A stretch of 64,000 nucleotides of DNA from Siphonodentalium dalli (Eukaryota > Mollusca > Scaphopoda > Gadilida > Siphonodentaliidae). A model generated the notes under the pieces. It did not search any database. It was not told the DNA's origin and saw nothing but the letters and a program-made list of their open reading frames with translations. Both the position numbers and the translations under genes were made by a program. The stretch is taken from positions 250,668,484 through 250,732,483 of the forward strand of contig CP136064.1 in NCBI GenBank assembly GCA_032622095.1, read 5' to 3'. Below, piece by piece: positions 1 through 11,034 of this stretch; within the stretch, counting starts at the first letter, position 1; every line of letters begins with the position of its first letter.

Positions 1-790
1 ATTTTCTCCAGCGGTAGGAAGGAAGCCGGAATATAATTTGGCGAGGAGGTGGAGCACTGGTTGAAGCTCCTTGTTTCACGGGTGCTCCTACACGGTGACT
101 GCGTCCTATGTGTTTTTCTTTTATCGGAATGCCCAGTTTAGTTACAACATCTTGTACTATTTTGTCGGTTGATTCACCTGGGGTTTCGGTAATACCAGAG
201 AGACGGAGATTTGTGCGCCTTCCATATTGTTGAAGGTCGTCTATTTCCGCGCGGAGCTCGTATTCAATTTTCTCTCGCGTTTCAACTTCAGTTTTAAGTT
301 TTGATTCAAGTGCGTTTATTTTGGCATCGCGTTTAGATAGTTCTTTGTTGAGAGTATCCATTGTTACTATGTCGTCCTTACATACTTTGGCGATTTCATT
401 CTTAGCGATTGATGAAGCTACTGACTGGACTAATGTTTGCATCACTTTTGCCAGAGCTTCTATTACCCTGGTGATGGTTAAAGCTTTGATTAGGCCACAC
501 TCAAAATATGCATTTGGTCCGAAGAATTCATTTGAATCACGATCAGCCTCATCTTCAGATGGAAATGGGCTAGTGACCAGGTCACTTTGGTAGATTGGCT
601 TGGATATTTTGCTTTCCATGAACCCCGAAGGGGAAATTGGCGATTCGGAAACATGTGGCTCCGTCCTCTTGACAGGCACGGGCGCGGAACCTCCGGATAT
701 ATTGAGTGAGTTTGAGATAGAATGTTGCACCGTAGATTTACTGTTTTTATCGTGACTTGCTGTCGAGGGCTCTGGCTGATCATCACTCAT
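1..790 (-). CDS. Non-LTR retrotransposon ORF1 protein, 3' part cut by window edge
   Basis: An uninterrupted minus-strand frame runs from an ATG at 788-790 to the window edge, about 263 codons with no stop. The N-terminal third is rich in Ser, Pro and acidic residues. A charged helical stretch follows (NKELSKRDAKINALESKLK, then a run of Glu/Lys), typical of a coiled coil. After it comes the block LQQYGRRTNLRISGI and then IGRSHRVG. In LINE ORF1 proteins this pairing of 'YxRRxNLRIxGIxE' with 'RSHRVG' sits at the coiled-coil/RNA-binding domain boundary. Such proteins trimerise and bind LINE RNA. The rest of the RNA-binding domain and ORF2 would lie left of the window. Family assignment is from motif recognition only. 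Confidence 0.8.
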   Translation of the reverse strand, partial: MSDDQPEPSTASHDKNSKSTVQHSISNSLNISGGSAPVPVKRTEPHVSESPISPSGFMESKISKPIYQSDLVTSPFPSEDEADRDSNEFFGPNAYFECGLIKALTITRVIEALAKVMQTLVQSVASSIAKNEIAKVCKDDIVTMDTLNKELSKRDAKINALESKLKTEVETREKIEYELRAEIDDLQQYGRRTNLRLSGITETPGESTDKIVQDVVTKLGIPIKEKHIGRSHRVGAPVKQGASTSAPPPRQIIFRLPSYRWRK

Positions 791-1490
791 AATGAAATGC
801 ACAGTAATACTATGTAGTGACAGATAACAAAGAGAGAATAAATGATTGAGCAGTTGTCAGTGGCGAAGTCGCTGAACGATTAATTATCCAATTCACCGAT
901 GCCGTCGAAAATAAGAGAGTCCACAATATTGTTAAATAGACGACTGACAATTATAATGTTATCGAGAATGAATCAGATATAGTTTAAATGGAACAATCTC
1001 ACCAGTGTCCAGTGGCAATAAATCCGTTGATGTTCGGCTTCGTTAGATTCAATATGGCGGCCGTGTTGCAGGCGATCGTAGAGTCCACCTCAGGCAGAAA
1101 ATCCCACAATATATTCACTTAACATGCGTTGATTTATTTTTCCCAACAATATATGTGATCCTAATACTTCATATTTTAAATCATAGCTTTTAGTTCAGTT
1201 GATCCGAGAACATTTGGCTTTAAAATTGACAAATTAGACCCATCAAACACAGAGCAAAATAATTAGCGTCCCGTCATTGGCGTGGTCACGTGTAATTATG
1301 TTGCTATCATGTCAAAACTGAGCGCTTTGGGTTTGGCAAGAATATCGTGTTTCAGGACGACGAACGATTTGGTTACCACTAATAGGTAAAAATTACGGCC
1401 ACATGGCGATCACAATTTAAGGACATAATCTCAGAATCATCGCCCACATTGAGGAGCTGAGAAACGGTCGCGAATTAACTTATTACTATA
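791..1490. other. LINE 5' leader and unassigned sequence
   Basis: No convincing ORF. The first 300 bases lie upstream of the ORF1 start on the minus strand and probably include the LINE 5' UTR, with a GC-rich patch near 1050-1080 containing a GGCGGCC core. The rest is AT-rich sequence in which I recognise nothing. Confidence 0.4.
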
Positions 1491-1964
1491 TGTGACCCGC
1501 CATTTCAAATCCAGTCGTAAGTCGTTTCCAGTCGTAAGTCGTTTTTTTTTTACCCTGTGCCAATGCATTCTCTTATATATGCGAGTCGACCATAGGTCGC
1601 CTCGCATATATAAGAGAATTCATTGGCCTAACAATTTTTTACAATTTAAATAATTTTTTCTTGTATTCTTTAACAATTTTATAATTTCACCCATACAGAG
1701 CCCCAGACAACAATGAGCAGACGACACTCTTATATATGCTTCTATAATGTGTGGGGCTCCCTGCGGGGTAATGGATGTTTTTTATTTTATGTCCTAAAAA
1801 TTGTAAGAAACATTTATTTAAAAACAATTATAAAAAATTGTTAGGCCAATGCATTCTCTTATATATGCGAGGCGACCTATGGTCGACTCGCATATATAAG
1901 AGAATGCATTGGTACAGGGTAAAACAAATCCCGACTGACGACTGGATTTGATATGGCGGGTCAC
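1491..1964. mobile_element. Foldback MITE, copy 1
   Basis: The ends are inverted: TGTGACCCGCCA at the left and TGGCGGGTCACA (with one variant base) at the right, followed inward by CAAATCCAGTCGT and its complement. Each arm also contains its own hairpin, in which ATTCTCTTATATATGCGA faces its complement. The element can therefore fold into nested cruciforms. There is no coding capacity. A second copy in opposite orientation lies at 3062-3495. Superfamily is uncertain because no clear target duplication is visible. Confidence 0.75.
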
Positions 1965-2152
1965 ATTTGTTATTTTTGTTGAAAATCGGAAACCGTAATC
2001 GTAACAACGAATAGGGAAAACGACAACGAATAGAAAGAACACACATTCTAGTGACGTATAGTACCTATTCGTAATAATTATTTGTCGTAGGTGCCTATTA
2101 TGGGTAGGCCTATGTACTATAATTCTTACCGATATTTTCTCGTTAATTTCAG

Positions 2153-2464
2153 ATAAGTTGTACGAAGTCCTTCGCAATTATGAGGGCGAAAGCAAACCGA
2201 CGCAAGTCGAAAAGAGGGGTGCAGCCGAGCTCTGTGGGGACTTACGAGTGCACGGTTACGAGTACCTACCGTGGCATGTCAATCCGGACAGCAAGGGCTG
2301 GTGTGTAAATTTCGGAAAAAACTTTGTTGCTAATACAGATGGTACAGCAAAAACCTGGTGCAAGGAAAAGGGATCGGGCGAACTTGCTGTCGTGGACACC
2401 CCTTTTAAGATTGGTATCATCGCCGCTATACTTCGGGAACGCCAGAACGCATCTGCTAGTACAT
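2153..2464 (+). CDS. C-type lectin domain gene, internal exon (first half of domain)
   Basis: The open frame is preceded by a pyrimidine-rich tract ending in AG (2151-2152) and followed by a GTATGT donor at 2465. At 312 bp it is a symmetric phase-1 exon. It encodes about 104 residues, with Cys-containing blocks GWCVNFGKNF, TAKTWCKEKGSGELAVVDT and GIIAAIL. These match the 'A..WC...G.LA.VDT....' signature of the first half of a C-type lectin-like domain. The phase joins correctly to the exon at 6213, restoring a Tyr codon across the junction. Upstream exons, including any signal peptide, are not seen and would lie left of the window or be masked by inserted elements. The ligand is unknown; no EPN/QPD sugar-binding motif is obvious. 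Confidence 0.65.
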
Positions 2465-3061
2465 GTATGTATAGTTAATATAGTATATGTATAGACACTG
2501 GGGGGGGGGTCTGGATTGTAAAACTGCGAACATGCGTTACTATATAGAAATACTCTGCATACACTATACTAGATCATGCCATGCACGAATCTCTACTCTG
2601 ACTAACGCCCGTATAGAGATCATATTCCACCAGTACAAAACCGGAGAACTTTTTGATGTTCTGACCCGTTCTGACAGGCTGCCGGCGGCCATGATTTTCA
2701 TAATCGAAAATCGTTCAACAACGAAAACAATTCTCCAATAAATGTGGGCTGCATGGTGTGCTGACACATATTTGAAATCCAAGATGGCTGCTAGTGGCCA
2801 TGTTTTTGTTAACGAACTTCGGGAAAAAGGGAGAATCCATCTAGAGGTCATCCTGAAGATCCATATTAAGTTTGGTGACGATTGGATGATAAATGTGACC
2901 CGTAAGGCGTGCTAAAGGATTTAGCCATATAAAGAGTCCAAGATGACCGCTGAACAGAATTCGGAAAAAAGAGTAAAAGAGCAAAGAGTAAAATCCAAGA
3001 TGGCTGCCGGCGGCCATGTTTTTCATCAAAAATTGTTCAAATTCGATAGCTCCATCTAGAG
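2465..3061. other. Intron of the lectin gene, left part, with old repeat fragments
   Basis: Starts with the GTATGT donor. At about 2565-2690 it contains a diverged fragment of the repeat arm found at 8451-8540 (shared ATCATGCCA, CTCTACTCTG, ACTTTTTGA motifs). Further right are several AAGATGGC/GCCGCCAT-type words shared with repeats elsewhere in the window. No gene seen. Confidence 0.5.
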
Positions 3062-3495
3062 GTGACCCGCCATATCAAATCCAGTCGTAAGTCGGGATGT
3101 TTTTTACCCTGTGCCAATGCATTCTCTTATATATGCGAGTCGACCAAAGGTCGCATCGCATATATAAGAGAATGCATTGGCCTAACAATTTTTTATCATT
3201 TTTTTTAAATAAATGTTTCTTACAATTTTTAGGACATAAAATAAAAAACATCCATTACCTTGCAGGGAGCCCCACACATATATAGAAGCATATATAAGAG
3301 TGTCGTCTGCTCATGTTTGTCTGGGGCTCTGTATGGGTGAAATTATAAAATTGTTAAAGAATACAAGAAAAAATTATTAAAATTGTAAAAAATTGTTAGG
3401 CCAATGCAATCTCTTATATATGCGAGGCGACCTATGGTCGACTCGCATATATAAGAGAATGCATTGGCACAGGGTAAAAAACATCCCGACTTACG
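3062..3495. mobile_element. Foldback MITE, copy 2 (inverted, right end truncated)
   Basis: Same family as 1491-1964 but with the central segment in reverse complement. The left terminus GTGACCCGCCATATCAAA is intact. The right side stops at CCCGACTTACG, before the expected terminal CTGGATTTG...GGCGGGTCAC, so about 25 bp of the right end are missing. The four internal ATATATGCGA/TCGCATATAT hairpin arms are preserved. Confidence 0.7.
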
Positions 3496-4260
3496 TTATT
3501 TTGAGTTATCGCGCTAACGGTCGCAAACGATCAAAATCGCTAAAAAATATATACAAGCTAAGTCCCATAACTCTCGTATAAAAGATTGGGCAACCTGGTT
3601 TTCGAACTAGTTCGAGATATTGTTGCAGACCTATATACCAAATATGAATGAAAACGGTTGACGTTTGTTTGAGTTATCACGCTATCGGTATAGCGCAGGT
3701 CCGGACGCCCCCGCCCCTACCGACCTATCCAAACCATAAGTCGAGTTTAAAAACAAAATCAACTAAAAACTGTAGGTATTCTTTATATTATATATGCCCC
3801 TTATTATTGTTCAAAGTTGCTAAATTAACTTTTACTTAATTAAATTATTAACTCTACTTGATCAAAACAGCGATGTATATAATGTGTCTAATTTATACGC
3901 CCATGATTAAAGTGGCTCATTAGTGTTTGGGCCTTTTTTAGACATATCGATAGATTTACTATGATCTTTCTGTTATTTGTATCGAAGAGGTCCTGCAATA
4001 CATGAAGCTATAATGGCTGCGGACACACGAACTACCGTGGCGATGGTATATTAGGTGTGACCATTTATTATGATGAAGTTTGGTGACACTTGCTGGTCAT
4101 ATATAGTTACAATGCAATAGCTAGCCGTGTCGCCCGCTGCATATTCGCACAATGAGTCTACCTAAGCTCTACAAGTGTCGCGGCCGTTCTCTCAAGGATG
4201 AATATACCTGAATGTCTTGTCGCTGTTGATCTTTACTCAACACGCAAACGTCGCAAAATA
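3496..4260. other. Intronic sequence, no gene recognised
   Basis: AT-rich sequence without a supportable ORF. Near 4045-4090 there is a segment that is the inverse of the end of the direct repeat downstream (GTGTGACCATTTATTATGAT against ATAATAAATTGTCACAC). It may be the left inverted end of the element described at 4261-4985. Confidence 0.4.
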
Positions 4261-4985
4261 AAAAACGCAATTGGGGAACTGTCTTAATACGCATGAAATT
4301 AATGTAAGTAGATAAACATGCATTGAAATAATATCAATAAAACGTATATATTACTGCATGCTATGTGAGTGAATGAGGGATTTCCGCAGACAAACTCAAT
4401 TCTGGAGGATCGACCGTGCAATTATATATATCGTAGAGAATACAATGTAGCAAGACATAACGAGTAGAGATCAACATTGGAGAAACCCAATGGATTAATT
4501 GGTCCAGTCGACTCAATGTGTGGAAACTCAGCGGGCAACATGGCTAACTATGGCCAATTGTCACCAAACTCCACCATAATAAATTGTTACACCTACTTCG
4601 CCATCGCTACTATAAAACGCAATTGGGGAACTGTCTTAACACGCATGAAATTAAAAATTATGTAGATAAAACATGCATTGGGATAATATCAATAAAAAGT
4701 ACTACGTGCATGGCATGTGAGTGATTGTGGGATTGCCATGGTCAAACACAATTATGGACGATCGACCGTGCAATTATATATATCGTAGAGAATACAATGT
4801 AGCAAAATGTAATGAGTTGAGATCAACATTGGTGAAAATCAATGAGTTAATTGGTCCAGTCAACTCATTGTGCGGAAACTCAGCGGGCAACATGGCTTGC
4901 TATGGCATAATAATTATGACGACCAATTGTCACCAAACTCCACCATAATAAATTGTCACACCTATTCTGCCATCGCTACTGTGGT
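4261..4985. repeat. Two direct copies of a ~351-bp repeat
   Basis: The block starting AAAACGCAATTGGGGAACTG near 4262 recurs near 4615. It continues through shared words such as GATCGACCGTGCAATTATAT, AACTCAGCGGGCAACATGGC and CAATTGTCACCAAACTCCAC. The copies differ by substitutions and small indels. An inverted partner of the last word lies at about 4045-4090, so this is probably a non-autonomous element with an internal tandem duplication. No coding sequence. Confidence 0.65.
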
Positions 4986-5239
4986 ACGTGTTTCCGCAAC
5001 CATTATAGATTTATATAGAAAGCTATAATGTTCCATGAAAACTCTATAGTTCCACCTGTAACGATGCTACCGAAATGTAGCTGTAAATATAGAATTCAGT
5101 TATAACGAAAATGAGTATATGACTTAAGCTTGTCCTTCTTTCAACTCTTTCTCTGATTCTGTATTCTAAAATATGTCATCTGGTTGACTATTGAAATTAT
5201 TTGCACAAAATCTCCACCAAATAAAATTTTCACCTTCCC

Positions 5240-5431
5240 AGTGAAGAAAAGTTAGTCATTATGGCTCAATTAAGCTAGGTTATTAGTCTGTGACTAAGCT
5301 ACGAATTAGTCATCATGACTAATATTGTAAATTAGTTGGAATGACTAAGAAAAGTTAGTTGAGTTACGGACAAAAATCTGACGAATCAATCTTAGTCACA
5401 TTGCAATGATTAAGGTTTTTTTTCTCAGTGT
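5240..5431. mobile_element. Small MITE-like element
   Basis: About 190 bp bounded by CAGTGAAGAAAA at the left and the near-complement TTTTTTCTCAGTG at the right. Inside are repeated GTTAGTCAT/ATGACTAA dyads. No coding potential. The TIR match is imperfect and target duplications are unclear. Confidence 0.4.
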
Positions 5432-6212
5432 ATAATTATGTCCTTGTGGACGTACGTGTATTCATATTAATTCTTTTATTGGATGGTTTCTTTTGAGTAT
5501 AGTAGGAGATGGCCCCATAAATGTCTGGATTTAGATACGGTCCTCCATTCATGCACGATTTATTCTTGCCATATATGATATGTTTAAAGGTTATATACCG
5601 GGCAAACATCGCTTATAACGTACGGAATTACATAGATAGCACTGCGTATGTAGTAAACAGTGAGGTGTGTGTAATTTAAAAGTCCACTTAATTTTGAACC
5701 CCAAATCACATTATATAAACTATATGCCATATTTTTCCGGTGTAATACACAGTGAACATGTTGTTTTTGTTGAGATAAAGATGTCTGTTCTGTGCTAAAG
5801 TTTATGCACAAAGTATATTATTTTCAATGGAATAGGAATAACTCTATATATTTAGATATAGTTATTCCCCTTCGATTAAAAAATAAACTGTAGTTTGAAT
5901 TCTGTTGCATTCTGTGAGTCATAGCAGGGGAAATGATTTTATGATTTCAGCTATTTCCTATTACCCTATGGGCGCCTTCTGAGACACATACGTTCCAAAT
6001 GGTGATGAATTGTAGTATTTTAATCATATTTTATGACATAGATTGTTACTAAAACCGTATATCAAGGCACTATACAAAGAATAATCGGTGAATCGAAAAT
6101 TTAGTGGGCCTTCGCGTGGCCCATACGACTGTGACGTAATATTCGGTTGCCTGTTTGCTCCCCGTGTCGATATATAAGAGGCGCGTTCATTGGTTCATTT
6201 ATGATGTTGCAG

Positions 6213-6481
6213 ATGGCTACTTCGTCGACGGTCATTGGAACAGTGATAACACCAATTGGCAATACAAAGATGGCAGAGTTATAAAAGCAGCTGACACACA
6301 TAATTACTGGTACAATTCATCCGAATTCGTCGAGAACTCCAGAAACTGGAAAAATGAAGACGGAAGTTCAGACACACGTAGCTGCATCAGATTAATGTCA
6401 AACGCCGATTTCATGTGGAGTGTCTCCAAGTGCTGGAATACTGGCGACACCGGACACCCTCTGTGTCAAAAAATTGTATAA
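6213..6481 (+). CDS. C-type lectin domain gene, terminal exon (second half of domain)
   Basis: The acceptor GATGTTGCAG ends at 6212. The exon opens in phase 1, matching the donor at 2465, and reads to a TAA ending at 6481. It encodes about 89 residues containing GYFVDGHW, a WQYKDG block (equivalent to the W.W.DG of C-type lectin domains), NSRNWKNEDG, then CIRLMS, an intervening Trp, SKCW and the terminal CQK. These are the expected second-half Cys residues ('C......W....C.....CQK') of a secreted C-type lectin-like domain. The ATG-initiated frame from 6155 runs through the acceptor and is probably not the true start. Function beyond a lectin-like fold cannot be inferred. Confidence 0.75.
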
Positions 6482-6649
6482 GCATTAAATTAGAGTCTGG
6501 GTGTCATCTCCACTACACGAGTCTGTTCGTAATTTAATCATAATATAAGATGTCCATTCACACAATTATAAAAAAGAAACAATTGGTTGTCACACACTTA
6601 TCCATTTACCATTTGATGATTGAAGCTTCCTGAATTTTTGCGAAAACCC

Positions 6650-6900
6650 TATGCCCATGGATTCTCTTATATATGTGAGTCGCCCATAGGGAGCTTTGCA
6701 TATCTAAGAGAATGAATTGGCCTAACAATATTTACCTTGATCTTGTAAGCCATTGATTCGCGTATATATGCGAGGCTCCCTATGGGAGACTCGCATATAT
6801 AAGAGAATGTATTGGCCTAACAATATTTACCTTGATATTGTAAGCCATTGTATTAGCTTATATGTGCTCGCATATATAGGATAATTCACTGGCACAGGGT
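6650..6900. repeat. Array of TATATATGCGA hairpins related to the MITE family
   Basis: Three successive short hairpins contain ATTCTCTTATATATG and its complement, separated by TTGGCCTAACAATATTTACC segments. The words are shared with the arms of the MITEs at 1491 and 3062, but the overall order differs. This is a degenerate or tandemly rearranged relative just downstream of the lectin gene. Confidence 0.6.
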
Positions 6901-7244
6901 TTTTAATGCTGCACCAGCGCAGCTCCCACCATGAAAGGGTTAAGATTATTCCGTGATCCTTTGGCAAGACGCCAGCATTGTTAGTCTCAATTCGACCAAT
7001 AGAAATGCTGAAAATGAAGTTTCTCTTCAGCTGGATTCATGATTGACAGGTATTTGTTCACAAGACATAATTGTTAATTGGAACTTCATCTACTGTTTAT
7101 CTGTTTATGGACATATATTGGTGAATCTTGGCAAATACTGGGATTAAATGATAAGAAATAACTCTTGTTCAGATTAACGTTATGAGTTATAACCGAAAGT
7201 TTGAAGACAAATTTACGCGTGTATCTGTATTCTGATAACACCCA

Positions 7245-7475
7245 TTATGAATAATATAACATTCGAAAATATAACTTAATAGGAGAATTCATTTGGCCAT
7301 GACAGGAATATAAATACACCATGTGATATACGTGGAGATGACACCCTGAAATGCAACATGTATAAATAGCTGATTGGCGAAACCAATAAAATCTTATTCG
7401 TCGACAGTTATGTGTTTTATTACCAATTCGTATGCAGTCCAATACCACATACTTTACGCCAAGTTCCCAGTTCAA
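7245..7475 (-). pseudogene. Possible antisense C-type lectin fragment
   Basis: A 76-codon minus-strand frame contains VVLDCIRIGNKTHN and, further on, AIYTC, loosely like the last Cys blocks of the lectin exon at 6213. Downstream on the same strand lies GGGTGTCATCTCCAC. The identical 15-mer sits in the 3' UTR of the lectin gene (from about 6498), at a comparable distance after the terminal Cys. This suggests an inverted, degraded paralogous fragment. The Trp-rich core of the domain is missing, so the evidence is thin. Confidence 0.3.
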
Positions 7476-8450
7476 GATTGCATGATTTAGGTTACTTTGT
7501 TGAGCCGATTATGATTTGAATCGCTTACAATCATGGAATTCATCCCGGGAAATAATTCAATATCGATTGTGATGCCAACTCAAAAAAGTCGCAAAAATCA
7601 TGCAATCTCGAGCTACTGTTAAATTGATTATTACTAGTATTATAAAGCTCCTCGTCAGAACAGGTCTGAACATCAAAAAGTTCCCATTATTTCAACGGGT
7701 GGTATATGCTCTCTACCCACGTAGGCAGATTGTGAACAGGTTGTATATGTTCTCTACGCGGGGGCAGCCATAGCATGTCATGATCATGGCATGATCTATG
7801 CCTCACATGATATTTATCTGGACCAGACAATTACGATCAACGAGCTTTGTATGCGAGGATTACTTTTTCTGATACCTGTGTTCTTGGGATTTTGGAGAAG
7901 CCGGCGACCCTTCAAGAGGATCCCATGCCTGGCGTCAGTGACTTAAGTGTGTGTTTTATAGAGTGCTATTGCAGTTTGATTGATTGTGAGAATTCGGTCA
8001 CGGGTGTTAGTTCAAATGTACCAATTTGTTGAAGGGGCAGCTCTTAGTGTGTGAGTACGGTGTAAGAATCATACGCGGTGTAAAAATGAGAATACTCGAG
8101 AAATTATCACGCAATGTGCATAGAAGTGCACGTTATGCGCAAAAACTTCGAGGACTTATAAGAAAAAAAACAGCAAAGAAAAGGAGGAGTTTTAAGTGAT
8201 ATGACAACAGTATTGTGAATGGGCGTGATATAATCACCGAGGAGTCATCAACATATAGGGCCATAAAGAAACCCATAGGGAAGGGGCATGAAACCGCATG
8301 CATCTATTGTGCCATGCATGTTGCTTGTGTCAACTAATCATTTTAAAGTTGTATTGGTCGAAGAGTTGACTTCAAAATGGTCAACATCATTCTATCTGAT
8401 GACTGACATTAAATGCCCAACTCTGTTCAAGATTGTTAACATCCGATATA
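7476..8450. repeat. Repeat copy interrupted by a ~507-bp segment
   Basis: The segments 7670-7849 and 8357-8450 together correspond to a continuous stretch at about 9985-10190 (shared TTACGATCAACGAGCTTTG, then GTCGAAGAGTTGACTTCAAA). In this copy the two words are separated by about 507 bp (7850-8356) that is absent from the other. The inserted stretch has no recognised coding sequence, no obvious inverted ends and no clear target duplication. Confidence 0.5.
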
Positions 8451-8964
8451 GTAGATCATGCCACGAATCTCTACTCTGCTAACGCCCGCAGAGATCATAC
8501 TCCACCAGTATAAAACCTGGGAACTTTTTGAAGTTTTGTCAGGGAACCTTATAAAGTCAAAAAATAACGCGGGGAACATATATCTTAGTTATTATTTGTT
8601 CTTTAATAATGTAGTTTGCTGTAGGTGAGGGTCCCAACTAGAAATTGCATGTTTTTCTGTGACTTTTGTGACCCGATAGCGTAATAAACATTAATTACCC
8701 AGAAGTAATTCCTTAATTGTAAGCGACGCAAAGCAAATTCGCTCACAAAGTCACTTAAATTGTAAAATTTCGAGTTGGGACCTCCATCTACAGTGAGTTA
8801 TATTATTAAGTAACAGATAATAACTAAGAAATATATTTCCCGCATTATTTTTTCGACTTTATAAGTTTCCCTGTCAAAACTTCAAAAAGTTCCCAGGTTT
8901 TATACTGGTGGAATATGATCTCTGCGGGCTTTAGCCAGAGTAGTGATTCATGACAGGATCTACC
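8451..8964. repeat. Long foldback element (~514 bp)
   Basis: Two arms of roughly 150 bp face each other. On the left are GTAGATCATG, CCAGTATAAAACCTGGGAAC, TTTGAAGTTTTG, CAGGGAACCTTATAAAGTC and ATCTTAGTTATTA. Their complements occur in mirror order at the right, ending in GGATCTAC. The non-paired centre spans about 8600-8810. No ORF. Fragments of the outer arm occur at 2565-2690 and 7670-7700, so this is a dispersed foldback family. Confidence 0.75.
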
Positions 8965-9459
8965 GACATAGGAGAGAATAAGACACGATTACACATTTCC
9001 ACAATTATGAGTTATCAGCCGAAAATCAATGAAATTTATAAGCTTATGTTAGTCCTGAACCCCACTCACCCCGCAAGACTTAACGCAATACCTCTCGTTT
9101 TCTTCCCTATTATATGCCTCAACTCAACAAAGCAATGTTAACACGAAAAATATGGCCATGTAAACACCAGACAAGATGTTTTTCAGACGAGGCACTACGT
9201 CAGTTTGATGCAAATTGTAGAGAGCAATTATTGACAAATGTATTCAAATGAAAAATGTATATTATTTTGTGAAGCTTATACACAATGCCACATGTTTGGT
9301 CCACCTGAAATGACTCGGTGGCATGTTAGTTGTCGTTCCATGGCTTGTGTCTGTTTCCAATTGTAGGCATCCTAATCCACATTTGTAAATATGAATAAAT
9401 ATTTTTGCATGTACATGTAATATGTTAAATCGTGTCTAGCAATAAAGCATACAAAATTG

Positions 9460-10450
9460 GAACTACCCGTCCAAGATGGCCGCCGGAATTGGAAAATATT
9501 AGGCTTTTTTCACTAATAGCTTCTAGATCACTTTCTGCTGGTTGGAATTCGTTGAGAATTGTGACTTTATGTTGGTTTTTTTTTTATGTTAACTGATCAT
9601 TCGTGCAATGAAATATGACATTTTTGGGGTCCTATAGCCCCTTCCGATCCCAAAAAAAATCGAGTTTACAGAACGCGGTATAAAATTTCATACTTCAACT
9701 AGGAATTATCGAGCAGAATTGTGTACTGTACTGACGCATACCATTATTTATGAATACTCCAGCTCAATGTAATCAAAAGGTTTGACAATTTATCATGTAA
9801 AACTGAATTACCTTTGGTATCAGAGGTGTTTATTGTTTGATCTGTCTTAAATGTGTCACACTGAGGTAGACCAAATTACTCACGATGGCTTGCAAAATGG
9901 CAAACAAATATGGTAAATAGCTGATTCTTCACATATATCCCGAGTACAATTCTCTGCTATTCCGAAAAGGTAGCAACTTATGACTCACTTGGTTGGAATG
10001 TGGTCTCTACGGGCGCAGCCACAGCATATCATCATCATGGCATTATCAAGGCCTTACATGATATTATATGGACTGTACGATTACGATCAACGAGCTTTGG
10101 TCGAAGAGTTGACTTCAAAATGGTCACCATCTTTTCGTATGACTGACGTTACATATCCAACTCTTTTCTTGTTAACATCCGATATACGAGAATAAGACAC
10201 AATAACACATTTTCCACAACTTATGAGTTATCAGCCGAAAATAAATGAAATTTATGACCCACTTGGTTACATGTATAATACATGTTTTTAATCAACTGAT
10301 AACTAAATATTATATTATTGTTAGCACAGTACCTTATGAGGCAAGAAGAAATTCATTCTAAATGATGCGGTTTGGAATTTTCCGATTACTTTTGGGATTC
10401 TGGCCATATATTTTAAATGAAATGGGCAGAACTTTGAAACGGGACTGAGA
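9460..10450. repeat. Dispersed non-coding repeat, relative of 62.3-63.5 kb
   Basis: Ordered words are shared with the element at the right end of the window: AAGATGGCCGCC, a TTCTAGATCA block, TTAACTGATCATT, AGCCCCTTCCGA, ACAGAACGCGGTA, GTGTTTATTGTTT, GTGACTCACTTGG and GGCAGAACTTTGA. The order is the same, with many substitutions. There is no coding sequence. This is an older partial copy of the large inverted-ended element described at 59,063. Confidence 0.6.
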
Positions 10451-11034
10451 GAGAGAGAGACCATAATCTATGGTTATTCTAGCCCATTAGCATCAAAATT
10501 TATCAACATATCACCGAGTGGTGGTCAAGGTGGCAGCTAGATACCAAAATTCGTTATAGTTTGCTCTATTTGCTCTTGACAGCACTTTCAGGGTGTGGTG
10601 TGTGCGAATTATTTTTGCGTCCATTGGTTATTAAAGATACGGGCGGCGTTAGCGGTGGGTATGCTGTTAAAATATTCACCTCCGTCAAAAACCGCCATAA
10701 ACAGAAATAATAGTAAAATAGAGACAGACTTTTTTCTTATACCAATCAGAAATATGGCATAAACAGTAAGTTATTGTCAAATGTTTTCCATTTGTTATGT
10801 AAACAAAAGCAAAAAACGTTACAGGACCTGGCTTTTGTTTAGATCCGGATATGGTAAACATAAAGAGCGTTTTTTGTTATTGTTTTCCTGATATTGAAAT
10901 ATCAAAGAGCGTTTATATCATTTGCTAATAGAATTGCGCTGTGTTATGTAAACAGAAGCAAAACTTCTGTAACACGAGCAGGCTCTTGTTTACGTACACC
11001 ATCGTACGTCTTGACGATAATATACTATTTACGC
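10451..11034. other. No gene recognised
   Basis: AT-rich sequence with a short GA run near 10,448-10,462 and scattered matches to neighbouring repeats (AACAAAAGC, AAGAGCGTTT). No supportable ORF or RNA gene. Confidence 0.4.

Noticed and set aside
321..786. Frames at 321-593 (+) and 490-786 (-)
   Set aside because: Shadows of the LINE ORF1 frame that runs from 790 to the window edge.
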